Source: an uncultured Prevotella sp. (lineage in GTDB: Bacteria; Bacteroidota; Bacteroidia; Bacteroidales; Bacteroidaceae). From it: a stretch of 64,000 nucleotides of DNA. Shown here piece after piece: positions 7,894 to 16,003 of this stretch. Numbering within the stretch: the first letter of the stretch is position 1; every line of letters starts with the position of its first letter. The stretch lies in assembly GCA_900541575.1 (NCBI GenBank), contig UQKO01000003.1, forward strand, positions 36,932 through 100,931. The letters run 5' to 3'. The notes below the pieces were generated by a model. That model was given only the letters and a program-made list of their open reading frames with translations. It searched no databases and was not told the origin of the DNA. A program made the position numbers and the translations under genes.

Positions 7894-8520
7894 ATGTCAA
7901 CAATTACTTTCAAACTTCAGGAGATTCCTCATGTGGAGGGAACGGAGATGTGTGGCTACTATCCCGTATTGGCACACTCTAACAAAATCGGTGCAAGCGA
8001 ACTCTGCAAGATGATACAGGAACGATGTACTGTGACGGAAGGAGATGCTTTGGCTGTGCTAAATGCTGTTGCGCAAATTATGGAACAGGAATTGGCTAAT
8101 GGTGTGCAAGTGGAGTTGCCCGACCTTGGTACTTTCTCGCCGTCGCTGGCAAGCGATCGACGTATCATGGACACGACGGACAAACAATTGGCTCGCTACT
8201 TACGTGTGGATAATATCAAATTCTATCCGAAGGCTACGCTTAAAGACTGTTTCCGTGGGGTATCGTTTCGCCGTGCCAATGACTTGGTAAAATCGCTTAC
8301 AAAGCTTACCGATGAAGAAGTGGTATGTCGCATTCATTCTTTTTATCAAAAGCAACCCAATGAGGTGATGGACCGTACCGTGTTTCAGTCAATAACGGGT
8401 TTGCGCCGTACAAAAGCAAAAGAGGTGCTAAGTCGACTTGTGGAGCAAGGTGTGCTTGTGAAGAAAGGCAGATGGAATGCACCTTATTATGTGTTGCCAG
8501 AGGAAAATGCCACAGAGTGA
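7894..8520 (+). CDS. HU-like DNA-binding protein with C-terminal winged-helix-like domain
   Basis: Residues 1 to about 125 match the Bacteroidota HU-related family: a short N-terminal extension, the helical dimerisation part (SELCKMIQERCTVTEGDALAVL), and the beta-arm region beginning VQVELPDLGTFSPS. Classical HU is about 90 residues; the extra 80 C-terminal residues (roughly 130-200, with TVFQSITGLRRTKAKEVLSRL followed by VLVKKGRWNAPYYVL) resemble a winged-helix fold. It probably binds DNA as a dimer, as a nucleoid or regulatory protein. The gene stands alone, preceded by a repeat-laden leader and followed by two hairpins. Its target is unknown. Confidence 0.8.
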   Translation: MSTITFKLQEIPHVEGTEMCGYYPVLAHSNKIGASELCKMIQERCTVTEGDALAVLNAVAQIMEQELANGVQVELPDLGTFSPSLASDRRIMDTTDKQLARYLRVDNIKFYPKATLKDCFRGVSFRRANDLVKSLTKLTDEEVVCRIHSFYQKQPNEVMDRTVFQSITGLRRTKAKEVLSRLVEQGVLVKKGRWNAPYYVLPEENATE

Positions 8521-8597
8521 TGATGCAATTCGCTTTGCTGCATGCAGGCTGTCTGTATGAGTGATTGGGGCCGTGGGGAGAATGCTTGAAAAAGAGA

Positions 8598-8623
8598 AAC
8601 GGCTCGTTTCACAACGAGCCGTT
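8598..8623 (+). terminator. Terminator of HU-like gene
   Basis: An 11-bp perfect stem (AACGGCTCGTT at 8598-8608, complement at 8613-8623) with a 4-base loop is followed by CAATGTTTTCT. Confidence 0.75.
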
Positions 8624-8770
8624 CAATGTTTTCTAATAGGTATTAGTCTCTAAGGTAAAAAGATTGTTTTTAGGATAACGCTGCAAATGTAGTGCGTTAT
8701 TTCGATATAAGCAAGCGTTTCTTAAAATTTTTATAGTTTTAGTTTTACTTTTTGTAAATTACACCTATCG

Positions 8771-8808
8771 AATTAGGGCAAACGCATCAAAAAGCGTTTG
8801 CCCTAATT
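8771..8808. terminator. Second hairpin between convergent genes
   Basis: A perfect 15-bp stem (AATTAGGGCAAACGC at 8771-8785, complement at 8794-8808) has an A-rich 8-base loop. It could act in either direction between the convergent genes. Confidence 0.6.
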
Positions 8809-8834
8809 TAATCGTAAAGGCGGGCTTTTATCGT

Positions 8835-8967
8835 CATTATCGGCTGCGTCTCAGCAATTCAAGCAAGCTTGATTGCATTCGACTTGCACGATAATTCACT
8901 TGCCATTATCGGCTGCGTCTCAGCAATTCAAGCAAGCTTGATTGCGTTCGACTTGCACGATAATTCA
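8835..8967. repeat. Tandem pair of a 64-base palindromic element
   Basis: The 64-base copies at 8835-8898 and 8904-8967 differ at one base and are separated by 5 bases. Each copy carries terminal inverted heptamers ATTATCG ... CGATAAT and an internal imperfect palindrome built on GCAATTCAAG ... CTTGATTGC. Neither copy encodes a protein. The design recalls REP- or MITE-like elements; mobility is an inference. Confidence 0.85.
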
Positions 8968-9089
8968 GCCCGTCCGTCCAAAATCCAAAAGTTAAGCTGA
9001 TTTTACTTTCAAAAAGACTCTTTCAAGAGCATGCAAATCACTCATCAGAAAATGACACGTTATCTCTCAGAATGAAGTGAGTATTCCTT

Positions 9090-9950
9090 TTATCTTGGGG
9101 CCTTCACGTTGGCACCTGTTGATTTGTCAATAGTGATGTCGCCTTTGTTGACAACGTTTGAAACATCAACCGTTGATGCTGTGCTGGCATCGATGCTTAT
9201 TTGTCTGGTCTGTCCGCAAGAGAATGTGGCTTGTGATGATGTAGAGGCATCAATGTCGAGTATTGATGTGGTGATGTTGGCGATGTTGCACTTGCTTGCA
9301 CTAGAAACGTCAAACTCTGATTTCTTTTCTACGATCAATATCGCTCCTTTGATGGAGCTTCCAGCGCTTGCTTCTATGTCGGCCTCTTTGGCTGATATCT
9401 TCTTGTCCCAACGAATGTTGCTTCCAGCGCTAGCTTCTATATCTAGTTTGCCATCAACAACAATATCTTTGCTTGCCACGATGCTTGCTCCTGCGCTTGT
9501 TTCCATATTGAGGTCGCCTTTAACGGTTAAATCTCCTTCAATGCGAATGCTTGCTCCAGCGTTTGCCTCGACAGCTTCTGCTATAGGTCCGTGAACCACA
9601 ACTTTCGCACGCTTGCGCTTCTTTCCCTCTTTGGTGTTCTTGAAGAAGATTTTGAGTTTGCCGCCGCTTACCTCTGTTTTGAGTTCCTGCATGTTGGGCG
9701 CATCGAGATAAACTTCTACATAAGGTTTTTCTGAAGTGGGGTAGTAGACCACATCAATCCCCGTAGATACTTCCATGGTGCTAAACGAAGTGATGGTCCT
9801 TTTCTCGCTAGTTATTTGTTTGTTACTTGCTGTTCTGATTTCCACGTTGTTGATCGATGGAGATTCGTTGATGGCAGCATTGGATGTGCAGGCATTCATC
9901 GACATAACAAGTAGTGTGTAGATGCTGAGTAATTTTACGTTGTTCTTCAT
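9090..9950 (-). CDS. DUF2807 (head GIN domain) putative lipoprotein
   Basis: The 286-residue protein begins with a hydrophobic signal and a lipobox-like cysteine (LVMSMNAC, Cys21), suggesting lipidation and transfer to the outer membrane. The mature part, from about residue 55 (TITSFSTMEVSTGIDVVYYP) to the end, is a DUF2807 / GIN-type domain: repetitive short beta strands with recurring EASAGSSI and DASTSS turns, as expected for a right-handed beta helix. Such proteins are annotated as putative adhesins or autotransporter-like, but no member function is established to my knowledge. A good TTG-N19-TACCTTTG promoter lies 117-146 bases upstream. It is transcribed alone, downstream of the TonB receptor gene's terminator. 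Confidence 0.85.
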   Translation of the reverse strand: MKNNVKLLSIYTLLVMSMNACTSNAAINESPSINNVEIRTASNKQITSEKRTITSFSTMEVSTGIDVVYYPTSEKPYVEVYLDAPNMQELKTEVSGGKLKIFFKNTKEGKKRKRAKVVVHGPIAEAVEANAGASIRIEGDLTVKGDLNMETSAGASIVASKDIVVDGKLDIEASAGSNIRWDKKISAKEADIEASAGSSIKGAILIVEKKSEFDVSSASKCNIANITTSILDIDASTSSQATFSCGQTRQISIDASTASTVDVSNVVNKGDITIDKSTGANVKAPR

Positions 9951-10066
9951 AATGTTTTGTGTTTAATTATGACCTAAATATCGATTTCTGTTGCTATACA
10001 CCTATAAAAGCAAAAACGACCCGCACATTTGAGCATCGTTGAGAGGCTTGGCGGGTTCTCATGCTA

Positions 10067-10096
10067 CAAAGGTACGAATGATCTTTGATCATACAA
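10067..10096 (-). promoter_or_regulatory. Promoter of DUF2807 gene
   Basis: On the minus strand TTG (10094-10096), 19 bases, then TACCTTTG (10067-10074) matches the Bacteroidota primary-sigma consensus. Confidence 0.65.
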
Positions 10097-10209
10097 GTTT
10101 TTTAGCAAGAAAAATCACGCAAAAGTGGATCCTTTGACATGTTTATATTCAATAATGTTAAGTCTGACTATCCGCCGACTCAATAAGAAAGAATATTATC
10201 CTACAAAAA

Positions 10210-10245
10210 CAGAGCGCATGCTCTCAATATGGGGAGTGCGCTCTG
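10210..10245 (-). terminator. Terminator of TonB-dependent receptor gene
   Basis: Stem ACAGAGCGCA (10210-10219) pairs with 10236-10245, with further inner pairing; the minus-strand continuation is TTTTTGTAG. It starts 9 bases past the stop codon. Confidence 0.75.
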
Positions 10246-10253
10246 TGTGTTAA

Positions 10254-12674
10254 TTAGAAGTCGAAAGTGATTCTTCCGTTGATTTGTCGGCCTGTCAGGT
10301 AATTGGGTACTGCATATTGGGTGTTGGTGATGTCGGTAATCCAATAGTAGGAATTGACATTGTCGATACCTAGCAGATTGAAGCAGTCGATACCTAGCCA
10401 GATGTTTTTGAATATTTTGCCAAAGCCACGCGCGATGTGGCGGTCTTCGTTCTTGAGTAGTCGGTAGCTCATGCCCACATCTACGCGCTTATAGGCTGGA
10501 GCTCGGAGCGTTTGTTCCGACTTCTGACTGCGGGGCGGCCCGAAGGGAAGGCCATCGGCAAAGGCTGCTTTAAGCGTGAACTTCCAACGTGTGCTTCCTG
10601 GAAAATAGTCGGTGAAGTAGAGAGATACGTTGTAAAGTTGGTCGGTGGGACGTGGAATCCATTGTCCACCAATCTTCTCCTTTGTACGCATGAGTGAGAA
10701 TGTGAGCCATGAATCTGTGCCGGGAACAAATTCGCCATAGAGTTTGAAGTCGATTCCAGCAGCATATCCGCTTGAAATGTTTTGACCATAATAGACTACG
10801 CGCACATTGTCTACGGTGTATGGAATCAGACTGGAAAGTGCTTTGTAGTAAGCTTCTGCCGTGAACTTAAATGGCCTATCTGCCATTTTGAATGTATAGT
10901 CTGCGCCTAATACGAAGTGGATGGAACGCTGTGATTTAATGTTTTTGTTGAGTTCCACTTCCGATACTCCATTGGCATGAATAGTGGTATCTTTTATTTC
11001 CTTATAGAAGGGAGCTTGATAATAGAAGCCTGTGGCAAAGCGGAATGTAAGGTGGTCGGAGAAGGAGGGAAGTAATCCTACGGAAAGGCGTGGAGAAAAG
11101 AGCGTCTCTTTGTTCCAACTCCAATGGCTTACGCGTAAGCCGTAAGTAAGATTGAAAAGTCCTGCCTTGCTACGAATACGCCATGTGTCTTGTGCAAAAA
11201 AAGCGAGGCGTGTAGTGGTGAGATTGGCTTTGGCTTTCAAACTGTAGATTACACGCAGATTATTGGGGTCGTAGGGGAGGGAATAGCCCATCGAATCGCG
11301 CATTTCCCATTCGCGTGAATTATCATGAATGGTCTCTTGCGTCCAGTTAAATCCAGATTGCAGTGTGTGCCCTGTAAATTTGGTGCGGAAGCGTAGTCCA
11401 GTGTTCATCACGCGGGCACGAAGCCTATTGCGAGCATGCTCTAGATAAGTGCCCACGCCGAGTTGTTCTTGAGTACCCGTCTCGTTTAGCCAATATTGCC
11501 CTTGAATATCGTAGGTCTCGTGCTCCTGTGTTCCGTAGGTGGAAAATTGTAGGGCAAGATAGGTGTTGGGGGTGAAATGGCGTGTGAGTGTGGCTGCACC
11601 AAAGAGTGTCTTAAAGAAGTCTTTCTCCTGTCCGTCGAAAAAGACTTTGAAGGTTTTGGCCTCTGTGATAGTACCAAACTTGGTCTCTCTGTCGTGTGGG
11701 CGGAAGTTGTAATGATTGTCGGAGATATTGGCAAGTACGTCGAATGACCATCGCCTGTTGGGACGCCATGAAAGGAATGTCTGATAATCTAGGAAGTTTG
11801 GAGAGTATTCGCCGTTAGTATCAGTCGAGCCAAGCAAGTATTTCGTAGTCTTATAACGAAGGGATGTCATAAAACTAAATTTTTTCGTTCCCCATCCTAA
11901 ATAAAGGCCACCTCCAAGCATGGAGGCTTGTAAAGAGCCTTCGAACGATTCCGGACGCTTATAGGTGATGTCAAGCACTGACGACATTTTGTCGCCATAG
12001 CGTGCCTCAAAGCCACCCGTGGAGAAGCCAATGCTCTCTACCATGTCGGAATTGATAATGGAAAGTCCCTCTTGCTGTCCTGAACGTACTAGCATAGGGC
12101 GATATACTTCAATACCATTAAGGTAGACACAGTTTTCATCAAATGATCCACCTCGCACGTTGTATTGCGAGGAAAGCTCATTATGAGTAGAAACGCCAGC
12201 TTGTGTAGAGATGATTTCTTCTATGCCGTTTCCTGTGGTGGAGGGGGAGAGTTTCGTATTAGGTTTGGTGATTCTCTGTGTAGTGGTAGTCTGACGACCT
12301 TGTCCTGTCACAACGGCTGTTCCCAAAGTGGTGTTGGGGTCGTAGGGAGGAAGTGTGACATCGAGACGGATGGAGTCGCCAGGATTACGAAGTAGGCGTT
12401 TGCGTGTTTCGTAGCCTATCATAGAATAGGAGATACGTACGCTGTCGCCCGAGGTGCACCATAAAGAATATTCTCCCTTCAGATTGGTGAAGGTGAGTGC
12501 AGTTTGTCCGATGGCTCTTACTGTGGCTAATTCTATGGGGGCACCATCGGTGTCTTTGATTGTGCCGAATATGCGTGTGCGATGTTGTGAGAAACATGGC
12601 ACACTGACTGTTGCTAGACAGAAGAGGGCAATCAGTAAGGTGATTCTGTATGGATGGTTCTTGGTGTGAGTCAT
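10254..12674 (-). CDS. TonB-dependent outer-membrane receptor with carboxypeptidase-like N domain
   Basis: The 806-residue protein has a signal peptide (residues 1-29, ending CFSQ), a carboxypeptidase-regulatory-like beta-sandwich (about 33-112, starting RIFGTIKDTDGAPIELATV), a plug domain (about 118-235, with YNVRGGSFDENCVYLNGIEV), and a C-terminal beta barrel ending in phenylalanine (GRITFDF), the usual outer-membrane insertion signal. It imports an unidentified substrate across the outer membrane using TonB energy. It has no SusD partner beside it, which argues against the standard glycan-import pair; iron complexes, cofactors or peptides are possible. The downstream DUF2807 gene has its own promoter, and the gene carries its own terminator, so it is probably monocistronic. 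Confidence 0.93.
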   Translation of the reverse strand: MTHTKNHPYRITLLIALFCLATVSVPCFSQHRTRIFGTIKDTDGAPIELATVRAIGQTALTFTNLKGEYSLWCTSGDSVRISYSMIGYETRKRLLRNPGDSIRLDVTLPPYDPNTTLGTAVVTGQGRQTTTTQRITKPNTKLSPSTTGNGIEEIISTQAGVSTHNELSSQYNVRGGSFDENCVYLNGIEVYRPMLVRSGQQEGLSIINSDMVESIGFSTGGFEARYGDKMSSVLDITYKRPESFEGSLQASMLGGGLYLGWGTKKFSFMTSLRYKTTKYLLGSTDTNGEYSPNFLDYQTFLSWRPNRRWSFDVLANISDNHYNFRPHDRETKFGTITEAKTFKVFFDGQEKDFFKTLFGAATLTRHFTPNTYLALQFSTYGTQEHETYDIQGQYWLNETGTQEQLGVGTYLEHARNRLRARVMNTGLRFRTKFTGHTLQSGFNWTQETIHDNSREWEMRDSMGYSLPYDPNNLRVIYSLKAKANLTTTRLAFFAQDTWRIRSKAGLFNLTYGLRVSHWSWNKETLFSPRLSVGLLPSFSDHLTFRFATGFYYQAPFYKEIKDTTIHANGVSEVELNKNIKSQRSIHFVLGADYTFKMADRPFKFTAEAYYKALSSLIPYTVDNVRVVYYGQNISSGYAAGIDFKLYGEFVPGTDSWLTFSLMRTKEKIGGQWIPRPTDQLYNVSLYFTDYFPGSTRWKFTLKAAFADGLPFGPPRSQKSEQTLRAPAYKRVDVGMSYRLLKNEDRHIARGFGKIFKNIWLGIDCFNLLGIDNVNSYYWITDITNTQYAVPNYLTGRQINGRITFDF

Positions 12675-12810
12675 ATGTGAAAATATAACGTGGTGGCGGG
12701 CTGTTTATTGTATAACGGAGTTGATTCGTGGTGAATCGTCTTGTTAAGGGGTAAAGGTCTTTGGGTTGGCTCTTATGTTACAGAACTAATAGAACGTCCT
12801 TTATACAAAT

Positions 12811-12845
12811 CAACGGCGCAACTCTCAATGAAAGTTGCGCCGTTG
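12811..12845 (-). terminator. Terminator of tRNA-Tyr
   Basis: Perfect 13-base arms (CAACGGCGCAACT at 12811-12823, complement at 12833-12845) with a 9-base loop start 2 bases after the tRNA 3' end. Confidence 0.75.
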
Positions 12846-12847
12846 CG

Positions 12848-12930
12848 TGGGCAAAGATGGATTCGAACCACCGAAGGCGTAAGCCAGCAGATTTACAGTC
12901 TGCCCCATTTGGCCACTCTGGTATTTGCCC
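12848..12930 (-). tRNA. tRNA-Tyr (GTA)
   Basis: The 83-base gene has a 7-bp acceptor stem (GGGCAAA / TTTGCCC), discriminator A, anticodon GTA in loop CTGTAAA (anticodon at 12894-12896), the TTCGAAT T-loop, and the long variable arm typical of a class II tRNA-Tyr. CCA is not encoded. A promoter lies inside the end of ribH just upstream. Confidence 0.95.
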
Positions 12931-12950
12931 TTTGTTTCTCAATTGCGATG

Positions 12951-12981
12951 CAAAGGTAAGAATTATTTTTGTAACTTCCAA
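12951..12981 (-). promoter_or_regulatory. Promoter of tRNA-Tyr within ribH 3' end
   Basis: On the minus strand TTG (12979-12981), 20 bases, TACCTTTG (12951-12958). Transcription would begin about 10-15 bases before the tRNA. Confidence 0.65.
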
Positions 12982-13457
12982 GCGTAATCTACCATTTTTA
13001 TTGCAGTAAGTGCAAATTCTTTTCCTTTGTTGCCTAATTTTCCTCCTGCTCGCTCTTCTGCTTGCTCTTCATTGTTGACCGTTAACAGTCCGAAAATCAC
13101 GGGAATATCGCCATTTGCATTCAGTTCGGCAATGCCTTGAGTGACGCCTTGACAAATATAATCAAAATGTGGTGTGTCGCCACGAATTACGCAGCCGAGG
13201 ATGATAATTCCGTTTACGTGACCGAATTTTGCGAGTTGTGAAGCAGCATAAATAAGTTCAAAACTGCCAGGCACATGTTTTATGGTGATATTGTTTTCCG
13301 TTACACCATTGCTTTTAAGTTCTTCAATGGTTCCTGCAAGAAGTTTGTCGGTGATATGGTTGTTCCATTCTGTGCTGATGATTCCGAAACGCATTTCTGA
13401 AGCATCGGGTACGGGGATGGATTGGTCGGCAGTATAAGAGAAGTTGGAAGTAGACAT
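12963..13457 (-). CDS. ribH: 6,7-dimethyl-8-ribityllumazine synthase
   Basis: This enzyme performs the penultimate step of riboflavin synthesis, joining 5-amino-6-ribitylaminouracil to 3,4-dihydroxy-2-butanone 4-phosphate, usually as a 60-subunit shell or pentamer in the cytoplasm. Visible family motifs are RFGIISTEWN near the start, HVPGSFEL in the substrate pocket, and the RGDTPHFDYIC block with the catalytic histidine. I chose the ATG at 13457 (164 residues), since the frame extends upstream by 20 residues of unrelated sequence and the family is usually about 155-165 long. No FMN riboswitch is visible. The tRNA-Tyr promoter overlaps the 3' end of the coding region. Confidence 0.95.
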   Translation of the reverse strand: MSTSNFSYTADQSIPVPDASEMRFGIISTEWNNHITDKLLAGTIEELKSNGVTENNITIKHVPGSFELIYAASQLAKFGHVNGIIILGCVIRGDTPHFDYICQGVTQGIAELNANGDIPVIFGLLTVNNEEQAEERAGGKLGNKGKEFALTAIKMVDYAWKLQK

Positions 13458-13655
13458 ACTTATATAATAAGGAGTGTTGTCGTGTGAGATGGGTGTATGT
13501 ATAGAAAAAAATAACAAGTAATAGGTAACCTTTGGCTGGAATCTCCTTACGGAGTATCTGATATTAGGCGCACAATTGCGAATGATTCGGAATGTGTGCG
13601 ATGTGCAGATGCCTTGGATTGTTACTTATTACTTGCTATTCTCCTTGTAATAGGA

Positions 13656-14363
13656 TTAGTTGGAGAGACGAGCGATATACTTGTCGATTACAGCATCAAG
13701 TACAACGCCATTCTGCTGCTGACGAGAGCAAAGCGGAGCAGAAGGATAGTTCTTCTTGATGTCCTGGTATGTTTTGAGTGCTTCGTCTTTCTTGTTTTGC
13801 TTTTCGAGAATCAATCCCGACTGAAACAATGCTTCGGAACAGAGGGCAGGGATGTCTGTAGCTTCGGCAGCTTTCTTGAATGTCTTTACGGCATCGTCAA
13901 GGCGATTCTTGCTAGCATAAGCATTGGCCAAAGCCGAAAGCATTTGTGCTGAGACAGTCTCATCGCCCTTGGGGCTGAAGCTTTCAAGATACTTGATGGC
14001 ATCGTCGGTCTTGCCCAACTGGTAGCTACAGATACCAGCAAGGCCTTTAGCTACATTGCCAGCATCGGTTGAACTGTACTTGTCGGCAATCTTGACAAGT
14101 CCCAATGTTTTTCCCTCACCTTTTAGTGCGTGTTCGAAGTCTTGGGTCATCACGTACTTCTGCATCACAATGCCTAAGCTTTCTTGAGCTTTCTCTTCGT
14201 TGGGCTTCGCAATGCCGTATACATAGGCGAAACTGCCGCCAACGATAACCACAATTGCTACGATGGCTGTGATAATCTGTTTCTTGTACTTGATGAAATA
14301 GGCCTCAGACTTTGCTAAGGTGTCATTTACATCGAGAGATTGATTCTTCTTTTGAATGTTCAT
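13656..14363 (-). CDS. Membrane-anchored TPR protein (YfgM-like topology)
   Basis: The 235-residue protein has a short cytoplasmic N-terminus, one transmembrane helix (about residues 30-52, IITAIVAIVVIVGGSFAYVYG) and a soluble domain of tetratricopeptide-type helices (for example DAGNVAKGLAGICSYQLGKT and ALANAYASKNRLDDAVKTF). The layout resembles YfgM-like proteins, which work with periplasmic chaperones near the Sec translocon in enterobacteria. That role is not established for the Bacteroidota version. It is upstream of ribH on the same strand, 198 bases away, and is divergent from recF; a TAAATTTG box (minus strand, 14402-14409) may be its -7 element. Confidence 0.8.
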   Translation of the reverse strand: MNIQKKNQSLDVNDTLAKSEAYFIKYKKQIITAIVAIVVIVGGSFAYVYGIAKPNEEKAQESLGIVMQKYVMTQDFEHALKGEGKTLGLVKIADKYSSTDAGNVAKGLAGICSYQLGKTDDAIKYLESFSPKGDETVSAQMLSALANAYASKNRLDDAVKTFKKAAEATDIPALCSEALFQSGLILEKQNKKDEALKTYQDIKKNYPSAPLCSRQQQNGVVLDAVIDKYIARLSN

Positions 14364-14480
14364 AATATTGTGTTTCTTTTTGTTTCAGAAAAAATGCAGC
14401 GCAAATTTACAACTTTCCCGTTAAGTTAGGAAAGGAAACTCTTGTTTTTTTTACATTTCACTGATATTTACCGCATTCTC

Positions 14481-14511
14481 TTGGATAAACTTGTTGTAAA
14501 ATGTAACTTTG
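14481..14511 (+). promoter_or_regulatory. Promoter of recF
   Basis: TTG (14481-14483), 20 bases, TAACTTTG (14504-14511), 36 bases before the recF ATG. Confidence 0.65.
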
Positions 14512-14547
14512 TATGCATAATATGCTCATAGAATCAGTAATTAAAGT

Positions 14548-15651
14548 ATGATACTCAAACATCTTTCTGTAACGAATTATCGCAACTTAGCCATTGCTAA
14601 CATGGATTTCTCATCGAATGTGAATTGTTTTGTTGGTGACAATGGTATGGGTAAATCCAATGTGCTTGATGCCATCTATTATTTGTCGTTTTGTAAGGGC
14701 TTTGCCACGGCAATGGATTCTATGAACGTTAATCATGAGGCAGACTTCTTTATAATAGAGGGAGATTATGTGCAAGAAACGGGGAGTTGTAAGCATGTCT
14801 GTTGTTCATTGAAACGAGGAGCTCGCAAGCGCTTGAAGGTTGATGGAAAGGATGTGAAGCGTATATCGGAACATGTTGGTCTTATCCCTTTAGTGATGAT
14901 TGCTCCTGCAGATTCGGCCTTGATATTAGGCGGAAGTGAAGAGCGTCGACGCTTTATGGATTCGGTAATCATTCAATATAGTGCTTCCTATATAGATGCA
15001 TTGATTCGTTATGACAAGGCTCTCAAGCAACGTAACGCAATGCTCAAGCAAGAATCAGGATATAATGAAGCAGTGATGGATGTATTGGAGGATATGATGT
15101 CGGAAAGTGGTAAAATTGTGTATGAAGAGCGTAGCGCTTTTGTGTCGGAGTTTTTGCCCATCTTTTTGGATTTATATCAAAAGCTGTCAGGCAATGATGG
15201 TGAGATAGTGGATGTAAAATATGTGAGCCATGGCGATAGGGGAGAACTCCAACCGCAACTTAGGGGATTTAGAGAAAAAGAACGCATCGTGGGTTATTCC
15301 TTACATGGCATGCATAAAGATGATTTAGAGTTGACGTTGAATGGATTTAGCGTGAAGCGTGAAGCTTCTCAGGGACAGCAAAAAACATTCTTTATTGCCA
15401 TGAAGCTCGCTCAATTTGTCTATTTGCGAAATCGCGGAGAGCAGCGTACTCCCTTGCTTTTGCTCGATGATATCTTTGATAAGTTAGATGCCTCGCGTGT
15501 GGAGCGCATTGTGGATTATGTGAGTGGTCATGATTTTGGTCAGATATTTATTACTGACACACGTCAAGACCATCTTGACCGCGTGCTTGCAACAACAAAG
15601 CGCGATTATAAATTATTTGATGTGAAGGAGGGTGTGGTTACTCCTCGTTGA
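14548..15651 (+). CDS. recF: DNA replication/repair protein RecF
   Basis: RecF is an SMC-like ATPase that helps load RecA at single-strand gaps with RecO and RecR. The 367-residue protein shows the N-terminal Walker A loop (GDNGMGKSN, residues 30-38), an ABC-type signature region (around EASQGQQKTFFIAMKLAQF) and a Walker B segment (LLLLDDIFDKLD), with the expected family length. It has its own promoter and no downstream partner: the DUF721 gene that often follows recF in Bacteroidales is not present in the next 350 bases. Confidence 0.95.
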   Translation: MILKHLSVTNYRNLAIANMDFSSNVNCFVGDNGMGKSNVLDAIYYLSFCKGFATAMDSMNVNHEADFFIIEGDYVQETGSCKHVCCSLKRGARKRLKVDGKDVKRISEHVGLIPLVMIAPADSALILGGSEERRRFMDSVIIQYSASYIDALIRYDKALKQRNAMLKQESGYNEAVMDVLEDMMSESGKIVYEERSAFVSEFLPIFLDLYQKLSGNDGEIVDVKYVSHGDRGELQPQLRGFREKERIVGYSLHGMHKDDLELTLNGFSVKREASQGQQKTFFIAMKLAQFVYLRNRGEQRTPLLLLDDIFDKLDASRVERIVDYVSGHDFGQIFITDTRQDHLDRVLATTKRDYKLFDVKEGVVTPR

Positions 15652-16003
15652 GGATTCGTTCTTACTAATAAGGTGTTGATAGAATCACTCTATTCGTTTT
15701 TCAATGCTTTTACCGTTGTGTGTGATAACGTTCGTTTTTGCAATCGTTTAGGCAGGGACTTTTTTCAATGCAGTCAATGGATTGTGTGGGGTGTCATGGT
15801 ATTTACTGCTTTTCATGCAAAAGTTGTCCTACTTGACAAAAGTCTGAAAAACGGCAAGAGAGTATGACAAAATGCAAAGGAAATGATATAAATTTAGCAA
15901 TATAGCAAATTTTCTTGCTTGATTGTGTAAAATATGAAAGAGAAATTGTATTTTTGCAATCAATAAAGTAAATCAATAAGGATATTAACAACACAAGGAC
16001 ACT
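15652..16003 (+). other. Intergenic region before gltB, 352 bases
   Basis: I see no credible gene. A TATTTTTG box at 15949-15956 is a candidate -7 element for gltB, with TTG at 15923-15925 giving an over-long 23-base spacing. An open frame at 15673-15867 has no protein-like features. Confidence 0.5.

Larger units (their letters stand above)
8521..9089. other. Intergenic region between convergent genes, 569 bases
   Basis: This gap lies between the HU-like gene and the converging DUF2807 gene. It holds two terminator-type hairpins (8598-8623 and 8771-8808) and the tandem 64-base repeat (8835-8967). I see no reading frame worth calling. Confidence 0.7.
9951..10253. other. Intergenic region, 303 bases
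   Basis: This gap holds the promoter and a leader of roughly 110 bases for the DUF2807 gene and the terminator of the TonB-dependent receptor gene. The leader can pair GACCCGC (10018-10024) with GCGGGTT (10051-10057), a possible 5' hairpin. Confidence 0.6.

Noticed and set aside
13458..13655. A possible FMN riboswitch upstream of ribH
   Set aside because: The sequence before ribH lacks the conserved RFN-element blocks, and the gap to the upstream gene is too short for a full one.
15673..15867. A 64-codon frame after recF, where a DUF721 gene is often found
   Set aside because: The translation has no DUF721 features and no protein-like pattern.
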